Part shown: one piece after another, positions 11,101-17,915 of the stretch | Layout of the letters: each line of letters starts with the position of its first letter | Numbering within the stretch: the first letter of the stretch is position 1 | Assembly (NCBI RefSeq): GCF_014644435.1 | Contig: NZ_BMKR01000004.1 | Coordinates: 291,029 to 355,028 of the forward strand | Origin: Paenibacillus albidus | GTDB taxonomy: Bacteria > Bacillota > Bacilli > Paenibacillales > Paenibacillaceae | DNA length: 64,000 bases | Direction of reading: 5' to 3' | Made by a program: the position numbers and the translations under genes | The notes under the pieces: model-generated | What the model saw: only the letters and a program-made list of their open reading frames with translations | Databases searched by the model: none | Told to the model about the DNA's origin: nothing

Positions 11101-12629
11101 TTAATCCGGTCCAGGCCGGGGATTATCTGCAGCTTGCAGATAACCTGCGAAAAGACGGCATTCGCATCGACCGCATTCTCCATGCCTGGATGCTGGAGGA
11201 GCAGCCGCTTTCAGGAATTACGGCCGCTACAGAGATTACGGATGCAGCCGCAGCAGAGCGCGGGTACCTGTCGATTGTTCATTTAGCCGCTGCACTGGAT
11301 GAAGATCTCTGCGGAGCAGAGGTCCGGTTGACGGTGGCGGCCAGCCGGATCTTTACTATCTTCGGATCAGGAGGAACAACAGCGCCGGAGCGGCGCGCCA
11401 TCCTTGGGCCGATTCTAACCCTGAGCCAGGAGCGGCCCGGCTGGCAGGGCCAGTTGGTGGACTTTCAACCGGAAGAACCGGAGAGACGCCTGACAGACAA
11501 GCTCTGGCAGGAGCTCACGTCCCCGCCCGGCCCGGCGGGGGTAGCTGCTTACCGTAGCGGGACGAGGCTGATACAGGCCTTTGACCCGTTTACGGCTCCA
11601 GCTCATTATTCCGAAGCAGCGGAAACAACAGCCAAAGAGATCTATCTCGTCGTCTCCCCCGCCGGTGGTGCGGAGTTGATTCGCAGCTTCTTGGCCGCCC
11701 GGCCTGGTGCGGAGGTGATAACCTCCGAAGGTCTCGGCTCGGCACAGCTTAAGAAGGCTATCGCTGCGGCGGCTGGAATCTGCGGCCGGATTGACGGGGT
11801 GGTGTACGAACCGGAGCTGCAAGTCTTGGAATGGCGGACGCTGGCGGCGTTGTCCGCAGCGGAGGACCTGCAGGTTCCGGCGTCTCACACCTTCCCGGAA
11901 CTGAACACGCTGCTGCTGGGCTGCGGTGCCGAGATCGGATTTGGCTGGATATTATCCTCCTTGTCCTCCGTAGTTGGCGGCCTGGGCCTCACTGAACTGG
12001 CCGCCGCTGCTGGCGTGCTTGATGCGGCTGCGGAAGCGGCGGCCAGCAGGGATATCCCCTGGCTGTCGCTGAGCCGGGATTTCATCCGCAGCCCGGATAG
12101 CCCGGCGGGTCCGGGCATTACCCGGGAACAGGAATATACCTTGTATGAACGGCTGTGGCCGATCCGGAGCCGGATCAGCCGGGCTGTCATCTCTGCGCAG
12201 CATCCCGTATCCCGGCTGATGACGGCCTCGGAGACACCGCTGCTCCCGGCGGAACCCGATCCATCCGCCCGTCCTTTCGATGCTGTAGGAACTCGTGAGC
12301 GCCCGGCCTATCTGGGGGCTTACGAACCTCCGGCGACCGAGCCGGAGACCATTATCTGTGAAATCATCACAGAGCTGCTGGGCGTACATCCAGTGGGTGT
12401 ACAGGACCATTTTTACGATTTGGGTGGACATTCACTGCTGCTGACACGTCTCTTGTCAAGGATCAAGGATGTGTTCCGCGCCGAACTGCCGCTCCGGACT
12501 GTCATGGAGAAGCCAACGGTGGCGGGAATTATCGACAGCCTGATGAGCGAGTGGGGGGATGCCGGGACCGTAGCGGACATTGCGGAGGCTTACCGCGAAT
12601 ATCAGCGGCTGACCTATGAAGGTGTGTAG
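8190..12629 (+). CDS. clbC: ClbC-like PKS module (KS-AT-degenerate KR-ACP)
   Basis: 1479 residues, starting 4 bp after clbB with an AGAAGGTGA ribosome-binding site. The KS spans about residues 10-430, with Cys180 in TACSTS and the HGTGT and NIGHL histidines. The AT spans about 520-830, with GHSIGEY and HAFH, which is malonyl type. Residues about 900-1350 look like the two halves of a KR, but the NADPH-binding glycine motif is not recognisable and the catalytic Tyr region is replaced by an Ala-rich segment, so I call it KR-inactive and expect a retained beta-keto group. The ACP is at about 1390-1460, with its phosphopantetheine Ser in LGGHSL. In colibactin ClbC extends the ClbB chain by one unreduced malonyl unit; this architecture fits. 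The C-terminus has no docking domain that I recognise. Confidence 0.85.
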   Translation: MSEETTQTGLEIAVIGMSGKFPGADNLEQYWELLMLGASSVTQFSYEELRAEGIAPERLNHPDYVKAKPYLGNVYDFDASLFGYAPWEAGNMDPQIRLFHEIVYHALENSGYHPDRYDGQIGMYAGAPLDLKWTSDHLSRHGDGEDVLESGIVSSKDFLSQLISYKLNLTGPSYTLYTACSTSLAAVHLACQGLLLGDCNLAVAGGVTLEQPGKSGYLYQEGTIYSKSGVCRPFDSRADGTIFGEGAGAVVLKRLSEAIDDGDHIYAVIKGSSSNNDGRRKVGFAAPSLEGQKEVIRSAWNLADIEPDTIGYIETHGTGTKVGDPIEFTALQQVFGQEDKRRPIGSVKGNIGHLHAAAGIAGLIKTALSLEREMIPPTANYAAPNPLLEMEKSAFYLTGEPVAWPRGKVPRRAGISSFGVGGTNVHLILEEPPIRAESEPSGLPAVLLLSAKSPAALERMQAELSYHLENRRNSTPLADVAYTLQMGRGQFKYRLACVAWGAEEAVRLLGGAGSGARVNYSAEERINRPVVFMFTGQGAQTMGMGAELYRRHLSYRQEVDRLAELLLPKLGRDIRRYIGAAETEALPHEGTAVESELHQTWLAQPALFVLEYALAQAWMKLGVRPALMAGHSIGEYVAATLAGVFTLDDALDIVVARGRLMQSAPGGMMLAAAIPAAEADRYVSEDVSLAAINQPGLCVFSGEEGELLQRQEEWNQAGIFTARLNTSHAFHSARMDGILEPFREVLRSKRLNTPGLPFCSCLTGELITGEMAVDPEYWTAQLRGTVNFSAIISGCLESADSVFLEVGPGQTLCRLAKAQAGEERLVLHSLGATGTTGETAVFLETLSRLWLAGVPVQWEQLYPPQSRQRLPLPMYSFDRQTYLPGPTLPGPLRAAAAEPDPSLLYLPAWKQEPLTDTPGMAGSQPLTWLILREEGRVAGRCRERLMERGDRCIEVLPAGQYRRLTPDLFELNPVQAGDYLQLADNLRKDGIRIDRILHAWMLEEQPLSGITAATEITDAAAAERGYLSIVHLAAALDEDLCGAEVRLTVAASRIFTIFGSGGTTAPERRAILGPILTLSQERPGWQGQLVDFQPEEPERRLTDKLWQELTSPPGPAGVAAYRSGTRLIQAFDPFTAPAHYSEAAETTAKEIYLVVSPAGGAELIRSFLAARPGAEVITSEGLGSAQLKKAIAAAAGICGRIDGVVYEPELQVLEWRTLAALSAAEDLQVPASHTFPELNTLLLGCGAEIGFGWILSSLSSVVGGLGLTELAAAAGVLDAAAEAAASRDIPWLSLSRDFIRSPDSPAGPGITREQEYTLYERLWPIRSRISRAVISAQHPVSRLMTASETPLLPAEPDPSARPFDAVGTRERPAYLGAYEPPATEPETIICEIITELLGVHPVGVQDHFYDLGGHSLLLTRLLSRIKDVFRAELPLRTVMEKPTVAGIIDSLMSEWGDAGTVADIAEAYREYQRLTYEGV

Positions 12630-12658
12630 TAGGCAGATTTCAGGACGGAGGATGAACG

Positions 12659-13510
12659 ATGGAACAAAGGATTGGTGTTGTAGGTTCAGGTGTGATGGGG
12701 AGCGGCGTGGCCCAGGTCTTCGCCCAAGGCGGTTACGACACCGTGGTTGTAGAGGTATCCGAAGCGCAGATGCGCAGAACCCGGGAAAAGATTCGGGAGA
12801 GCCTTCGTTTTCAGAAAATGATGACCGGTGTGGCGCCGCGGGAGCGTGCTGAGGTTGTGCTGGACCGCATCCACTTCACCCAAGACATTGAGGCACTCGC
12901 CGCGTGTTCATTCGTGGTGGAGAATGTGACCGAGAGCTGGGATATCAAACGGGCAGTTTACGATCAGCTCAACAAAGTCTGCACGAAGGATTGCATTCTG
13001 GGGGTTAACACATCGGCGATATCGATCACCCGTGTGGCTGCGTTGGTGGAACGCCCCGAGCGGGTGGTTGGGATCCATTTCATGAATCCGGTGCCGCTTA
13101 AACCCATGGTTGAAGTCATCAGGGGATATCATACCACCCCGGAGACACTGCAAGTGACTCAGGAATTGCTGGGAACCCTCGGCAAACAAAGTGTAGTCGT
13201 TGACGACTCGGTCGGGTTTGTGACCAACCGGGCGATGATGATTTTTGTCAATGAGGCCATCTTCATGGTGCAGGAGCAAGTAGCTACACCCGAGGACATT
13301 GATATTTTATTCAAACAGTGTTTCGGACATAAGATGGGCCCCTTGCAGACGGCCGACCTGATTGGGCTGGACACCATACTCAAGTCACTTGATGTACTGT
13401 ATGAAGGCTATAACGACAGTAAATACCGCCCTTGTCCCCTGCTCAAAAAAATGGTAGATGCCGGACTGCATGGTATGAAATCCGGTGAGGGTTTTTATTC
13501 TTACAATTGA
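12659..13510 (+). CDS. clbD: 3-hydroxyacyl-CoA dehydrogenase family protein for aminomalonyl-ACP synthesis (ClbD/ZmaG-like)
   Basis: 283 residues, the usual length for 3-hydroxybutyryl-CoA dehydrogenases. The N-terminal NAD-binding Rossmann motif reads GSGVMGSG, and the catalytic His segment is GIHFMNPVPLKP. A GGACGGAGG-like ribosome-binding site precedes the ATG. With the ACP, acyl-CoA dehydrogenase, acyltransferase and Ser-activating A domain that follow, it forms the cassette that in zwittermicin (ZmaG/H/I/J) and colibactin (ClbD/E/F with ClbH A1) oxidises seryl-ACP to aminomalonyl-ACP. This enzyme would oxidise the serine hydroxyl to the semialdehyde. The cassette assignment is strong from context; a housekeeping fatty-acid role is unlikely inside this operon. 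Confidence 0.88.
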   Translation: MEQRIGVVGSGVMGSGVAQVFAQGGYDTVVVEVSEAQMRRTREKIRESLRFQKMMTGVAPRERAEVVLDRIHFTQDIEALAACSFVVENVTESWDIKRAVYDQLNKVCTKDCILGVNTSAISITRVAALVERPERVVGIHFMNPVPLKPMVEVIRGYHTTPETLQVTQELLGTLGKQSVVVDDSVGFVTNRAMMIFVNEAIFMVQEQVATPEDIDILFKQCFGHKMGPLQTADLIGLDTILKSLDVLYEGYNDSKYRPCPLLKKMVDAGLHGMKSGEGFYSYN

Positions 13511-13529
13511 TTACAGGAGGCTGATCCCT

Positions 13530-13790
13530 ATGAATCATGAGGAAATCAAACAACAGGTAACTGAATTTCTGACCCGCTCCTTGCGCACCAAGGAACTTAA
13601 GGACGATGACAATATCCTGGAGCTGGGCCTGGTGCATTCCCTGTTCATGATCCAGCTGATTATGTTCATCGAGAAGACGTTTCACCTGGAGCTGGAAGAA
13701 GAGGATCTGGATATGGACAATATCAAGACAGTCAATGATCTGGTAGTGCTGATTGAACGCCATCAACAGACGGGAGCTGCATTTCAATGA
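13530..13790 (+). CDS. clbE: Discrete acyl carrier protein for aminomalonyl extender unit (ClbE-like)
   Basis: 86 residues. I chose the ATG at 13530 because AGGAGG lies at 13515-13520; a longer frame from 13485 would overlap clbD without a ribosome-binding site. The protein is acidic and helical, like ACPs. The phosphopantetheine site reads L-V-H-S-L, with His in place of the usual Asp before the modified Ser. In ClbE and ZmaH the ACP is loaded with serine by a stand-alone A domain and carries it through oxidation to aminomalonyl. The stop codon overlaps the next start (ATGA), which implies translational coupling to the dehydrogenase. Confidence 0.85.
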   Translation: MNHEEIKQQVTEFLTRSLRTKELKDDDNILELGLVHSLFMIQLIMFIEKTFHLELEEEDLDMDNIKTVNDLVVLIERHQQTGAAFQ

Positions 13791-14914
13791 ATACACCGTT
13801 AAAAGCGACCTCCGCCCCAGCCGCCGAAGCGGTTCGCCGCTTTGTGGAGTCGCGCGTCATGCCCCTGGCCGTCCAGATGGATCAGGAGCAGGAGATTCCG
13901 CGTATTTTGTTCACCGAAATGGCGGCCGAAGGACTGACAGGCCTGGCGGTACCAGTCAAATATGGGGGAACTGCCGTGGACTACGCCACACTGGGGGCCA
14001 TCCATGAAGAGCTGGGCCGGGGCTTAGCTTCGGTACAGAATGCCTGTACAGTGTTCGGCATGGTCTGTAAACCGCTTTCGCGTTTTGGGTCGGAAGCCCA
14101 GAAGGACAAATGGCTGCCCGCCATTGCAGCCGGCGAAGTGATCCCGGCGATTGCAATCACCGAACCGGGGGTCGGGAGCGATATCTCCAAGCTGGAGACG
14201 GAAGCTGTGCAAGAGGATGGCCAAATCATCCTGAATGGCAGCAAAAAATACATCACACTTGGTCAAATCGCCGACTTGTTCCTGGTGTTCGCCCGCCTGA
14301 ACGGGCGCGGGGTCGCCGTGCTGGTGGAACGGGGAACCCCCGGCTTAAGGATTAATCCGCTGCGTGGGCTGATGGGGCTGCGGGCCAATATGCTGGCTGA
14401 GCTGACCTTCGAGAATTGCTCTGTACCTGTGGAGAATCTGGTCGGCAAAATCGGCTTCGGCTTCACCCATGTGGCGAACTATGCGCTGGATGAAGGCCGT
14501 TACACCACCGCTTGCGGCAGTGTAGGCCTGGCTCAGGCTTGCCTCGAGCACAGCTTTCATTATACCGGGGAGCGGTTCCAGTTCGGTGAACCGCTGCGAA
14601 AGCATCAGCTCGTGCAGAAGATGCTCAGCGAGATGATCACCGAGACCAAAGCCGCGCGCGAGCTGTGTGCCGCCGCCGGGCGGCTGCGGGAGCAAGGTGA
14701 TCCTGCAGCCATCACGGAGACCCTGGTCGCCAAGTACCATGCTTCCAAAACGGCTGTCCATGCAGCAGACCATGCTTTGCAGCTGCACGGCGCTTCGGGC
14801 TGCATGAATGGCAATCCGGTGGAACGGTTGTACCGGGATGCCAAGATTATGGAGATCATTGAAGGGACTTCCCAGATGCATGAGCTGCAAATTGCACGCA
14901 CCTTCCGTTTGTAA
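13787..14914 (+). CDS. clbF: Acyl-CoA/acyl-ACP dehydrogenase for aminomalonyl-ACP (ClbF-like)
   Basis: 375 residues, typical of FAD-dependent acyl-CoA dehydrogenases. The flavin and substrate-loop signature ITEPGVGSD is present, and the C-terminal catalytic region reads EIIEGTSQ. The gene overlaps the ACP by ATGA. In the ClbF/ZmaI/FkbI group these enzymes act on an ACP-bound semialdehyde (or its hydrate) and oxidise it to the carboxylate, completing aminomalonyl-ACP. The dedicated neighbour ACP and the Ser-specific A domain at 16271 favour aminomalonyl over methoxymalonyl, since no FkbH-like glyceryl transferase or O-methyltransferase is present. Confidence 0.87.
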   Translation: MNTPLKATSAPAAEAVRRFVESRVMPLAVQMDQEQEIPRILFTEMAAEGLTGLAVPVKYGGTAVDYATLGAIHEELGRGLASVQNACTVFGMVCKPLSRFGSEAQKDKWLPAIAAGEVIPAIAITEPGVGSDISKLETEAVQEDGQIILNGSKKYITLGQIADLFLVFARLNGRGVAVLVERGTPGLRINPLRGLMGLRANMLAELTFENCSVPVENLVGKIGFGFTHVANYALDEGRYTTACGSVGLAQACLEHSFHYTGERFQFGEPLRKHQLVQKMLSEMITETKAARELCAAAGRLREQGDPAAITETLVAKYHASKTAVHAADHALQLHGASGCMNGNPVERLYRDAKIMEIIEGTSQMHELQIARTFRL

Positions 14915-14951
14915 CACTGCGCCGCAACTGCGACAGAAGGGTGAGGATCGG

Positions 14952-16274
14952 ATGAACAACCAGGCAGACCTGGCTTTAATATTCCCCGGATCGGGGTCCC
15001 AATATAAAGGAATGATGCGGAGCCTCTATGAATCCTCACGGATTGTGCAGGATACGCTGCACGAGGCGGATGAAATTCTCGGCTTTGAGTTATCCCGGCT
15101 GATGATGCTCGGCAGCACGGTCAAACTGAACCGGATCGGGCATATGCTGCCGGCCATCTGTGCGGCGAGTGTGGCCCATTACCGCCTGTACCGGGAGCAA
15201 GGCGGACCGCTGCCGGCCTATATGGCCGGGCACAGTCTGGGGGAATACTCCGCACTGATTTGCAGCGGTGCCTTGTCTTTTAAAGACGGGCTGCTGCTGG
15301 TCAGCTACCGTGCCCGTCTGGCGGAAGAAGTTATGGAAGCTACGGGCGGCGCAATGAGCATCATGAAATCGGTTGATCCTGCACGGGTCGCTTCGCTGTG
15401 CCTGGAACTGCAAGCTGAAGGGCGGAAGGTCAGTATAGCCTGCCTGAACTCGCGCAGCCAGATTGCAGTTTCCGGTCAAGATGCGGCGCTGGCGGAGCTG
15501 GAGCAGCGGGTTGCAGAAGCATCAGCCCATGCACAGATCAGCTACCTGATCGGGAGTGCCCCTTACCACTGTTCCCTGATGCAGCCGAGAGCGGCGGAAA
15601 TGGCGGAGGAGCTAAGCAAATATAGCTGGAGCCTCCCCGGATGCCAGCTCCTGTCCAATGTAACAGGACGACCTTATACGTCCATCCAGGAGATGCAGGC
15701 ACTGCTGCCGCAGCAATTACACAAGCCGGTGCTGTGGCAGGAATCCATCTTACATCTGCTGGAGAACGGTGCGCGGACATTCATTGAAATGGGCCCGCAA
15801 AATATCCTCAAGACACTGATGCCCGAAATTTCAGATGAAACCCGTGTGTATGCCCATGATGAAAAGTTGGACCGGATGACCATCCGTGATCTCTTCATCG
15901 CAGCTTCCGTCTCATCTGTGCTCAGGCCCAAGGCTGAGCCAGGACCGTCAGCCGCAGATTCGCGTCTTAAAGCGATAGGCATGTGTCTAACCCATGCCAT
16001 GACTACCCGCAATTACAATCAGGCTGACGCCTCGGATATGCCGTCCTTGCAGCTGTATACGCAAGTCAAACAGTTGAAGCAAGAGCTGGATCAAGGGGGA
16101 GTCCCGCTTGGAGAAGAGCATGTTGCCCAGGCGTTGTCCATGTTGCAGGCCGTGTTTGAAGATAAGCGGACCCCGGACAATGAGCGGCAGCTCCGCTGGC
16201 AGCAAATCAAGGAAAAGACCGGAGTGGAGCGGCAAGTGGAGGTTAAAGCCGTGGCAAGGAGGGAAACGGAATGA
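14952..16274 (+). CDS. clbG: Discrete acyltransferase, probable aminomalonyl-ACP transferase in trans (ClbG-like)
   Basis: 440 residues from the ATG at 14952; an open frame back to 14808 overlaps clbF and is not needed. The malonyltransferase fold is clear: an N-terminal FPGSGSQ oxyanion motif, then the nucleophile elbow GHSLGEY. The usual HAFH specificity motif is replaced by a segment reading SAPYHCS, consistent with an unusual substrate. About 110 C-terminal residues form a helical extension. In colibactin ClbG, and ZmaF in zwittermicin, such enzymes move aminomalonyl from the discrete ACP to PKS modules. The matching acceptor here is the ClbK-like module, whose own AT is dead. Its stop overlaps the next start (ATGA). 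Confidence 0.83.
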   Translation: MNNQADLALIFPGSGSQYKGMMRSLYESSRIVQDTLHEADEILGFELSRLMMLGSTVKLNRIGHMLPAICAASVAHYRLYREQGGPLPAYMAGHSLGEYSALICSGALSFKDGLLLVSYRARLAEEVMEATGGAMSIMKSVDPARVASLCLELQAEGRKVSIACLNSRSQIAVSGQDAALAELEQRVAEASAHAQISYLIGSAPYHCSLMQPRAAEMAEELSKYSWSLPGCQLLSNVTGRPYTSIQEMQALLPQQLHKPVLWQESILHLLENGARTFIEMGPQNILKTLMPEISDETRVYAHDEKLDRMTIRDLFIAASVSSVLRPKAEPGPSAADSRLKAIGMCLTHAMTTRNYNQADASDMPSLQLYTQVKQLKQELDQGGVPLGEEHVAQALSMLQAVFEDKRTPDNERQLRWQQIKEKTGVERQVEVKAVARRETE

Positions 16275-17902
16275 ATCTGCCTACTGTGGAGAACGAATGG
16301 CTGCAGCTGCTGCGCGGCTTTAACGATACCGCTGCTTCTTATTCACAGGACACCACGCTGGTGCAGCAATTTGAAGCACGCGCGGCGGAGCAGCCGCTTG
16401 CACCGGCCGTATATGTGAAGGATGTTGTCTACACTTACGGGGAACTGAACCGTGCAGCGAACCGGCTTGCTCATGCGCTGCGGTTAAGCGGTGCCGGAAG
16501 CGGGTCGATTGTAGCCCTGATGCTGGAGCGTTCTTTTGACATGCTGGTTGCCGTATACGGCGTGCTCAAAGCCGGAGCCGCATATTTGCCGCTGGATGCG
16601 GAGTGTCCGCCCAAGAGGCTTGAGGCAATGCTGTCTGACAGCTCGCCGGGCTGGGTCATCACAGAGGGTGGAGAGTCCCGACCGTCTGTGCTGCCTTCAA
16701 CCGCCGAATGGGTGACGTTGGACCATCTGGCGGACCTTGACCTGCCCGGGACGAATCTGCCGGAAGGACCGCAGCCGGGTGATCTGGCTTATGTCATCTA
16801 TACATCCGGCACCACCGGCGATCCCAAGGGTGTGCTTGTAGAACATGGTGCTCTGGTTAACCGGATCGAATGGATGCAGAAAAAATTCCCGATTACAGAC
16901 AAGGATATCCTGTTTCAAAAAACAGTGTATACGTTCGATGTCTCAGTCTGGGAGCTGGTCTGGTGGTCAACAGCAGGCGCTGCGGTCTGCCTGCTGCCGC
17001 CGCGCAAGGAAAATGATCCGCGTGTGTTCGTGAGACTGATTGAGAAAACAGGAGTCAGTGTGATTCATTTTGTTCCCTCCGTATTGCGATTGTTCCTTGA
17101 ATATATCGGCAGCGGTTTTGCACTGGAACGCCTGAATAGCCTGCGGTATGTATTCTGCAGCGGAGAAGCGTTGACCGCCCCCCTGGCCCGGCAGTTCTAT
17201 CATACGTTCCCGGAGGAACAAGGCGTGAAGTTGATTAATCTCTACGGTCCTACGGAAGCGGCGATCGATGTCACCTATCATGTCTGCGAGCGGGATTCCC
17301 TGGACGAGCCGGTTCCGATCGGACGGCCTATTGACAACATCCGTTTGTATATACTGCGCGATGATTTCTCGCTGGCACCCATTGGAGAGACAGGCCAGCT
17401 CTATATCTCAGGGGCAGGATTGGCCCGCGGGTATCTGAACCAGCCGCAGTTGACGATGGAGAGGTTCGTGCCCAATCCTTATGAACCCGGGCAGCGCATG
17501 TACCGTACAGGTGATCTTGCCTCATGGAACAGGGAGGGAGAAGTCATGTACGCCGGGCGGGAGGACGATCAGATCAAACTGCGCGGATTGCGTATTGAGC
17601 TGGGTGAAGTGGAGAGCAACTTGCTCCGCAGCGTCCATGTCAAAGCTGCCGTTGCAGGCGTCCGTACAGGGGATACCGGGGAACAATTCCTAACCGCCTT
17701 TGTGGTTGCGGCTACGGACGCGGAACCCCTTCCGGAACAGGATAAGTTGCGGGCACTACGGGCCGAGCTGGCTTTGTATTTGCCTGCATATGCGATTCCG
17801 ACAGAAATGATCTGGATCGACGAGATTCCACTGAAACGGACCGGCAAGGCAGACCGGAGCCTCCTGCTTGCCATTCACGGAGGTAAGGCCGCACGAAGCT
17901 AA
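16271..17902 (+). CDS. clbH: Stand-alone serine adenylation enzyme (equivalent to ClbH A1 domain)
   Basis: 543 residues covering one complete A domain and nothing else; there is no carrier or condensation domain. Core motifs include YTSGTTGDPKG, NLYGPTEA and YRTGDLA. The specificity residues read D-V-W-H-F-S-L-I-D, the textbook serine code. It would activate L-serine and load the discrete ACP at 13530 in trans, as ClbH A1 and ZmaJ do. In E. coli this domain is the N-terminus of ClbH (A-C-A-T); here it is a separate gene followed 13 bp later by the C-A-PCP part. It could also supply serine to another carrier, but no Ser-requiring PCP without its own A domain is visible. Confidence 0.9.
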   Translation: MNLPTVENEWLQLLRGFNDTAASYSQDTTLVQQFEARAAEQPLAPAVYVKDVVYTYGELNRAANRLAHALRLSGAGSGSIVALMLERSFDMLVAVYGVLKAGAAYLPLDAECPPKRLEAMLSDSSPGWVITEGGESRPSVLPSTAEWVTLDHLADLDLPGTNLPEGPQPGDLAYVIYTSGTTGDPKGVLVEHGALVNRIEWMQKKFPITDKDILFQKTVYTFDVSVWELVWWSTAGAAVCLLPPRKENDPRVFVRLIEKTGVSVIHFVPSVLRLFLEYIGSGFALERLNSLRYVFCSGEALTAPLARQFYHTFPEEQGVKLINLYGPTEAAIDVTYHVCERDSLDEPVPIGRPIDNIRLYILRDDFSLAPIGETGQLYISGAGLARGYLNQPQLTMERFVPNPYEPGQRMYRTGDLASWNREGEVMYAGREDDQIKLRGLRIELGEVESNLLRSVHVKAAVAGVRTGDTGEQFLTAFVVAATDAEPLPEQDKLRALRAELALYLPAYAIPTEMIWIDEIPLKRTGKADRSLLLAIHGGKAARS

Positions 17903-17915
17903 GGGGGCGGAATGG

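Noticed and set aside
12659..14914. Methoxymalonyl-ACP genes
   Set aside because: The dehydrogenase, ACP and acyl-CoA dehydrogenase also occur there, but the FkbH-like and O-methyltransferase genes are missing and a Ser-code A domain is present.
12659..17902. Zwittermicin- or paenilamicin-type cluster because of the aminomalonyl cassette
   Set aside because: The cassette alone fits those, but the flanking ClbB, ClbC, ClbI, ClbJ, ClbK and amidase architecture, two Cys-Cy modules and a Ser-for-Cys KS fit only colibactin. No hydroxymalonyl (FkbH-type) gene is present.
17868..17915. Earlier start for the C-A-PCP gene at 17868
   Set aside because: It would overlap the preceding A-domain gene by 35 bp with no ribosome-binding site, whereas 17916 follows GGGGGCGG.
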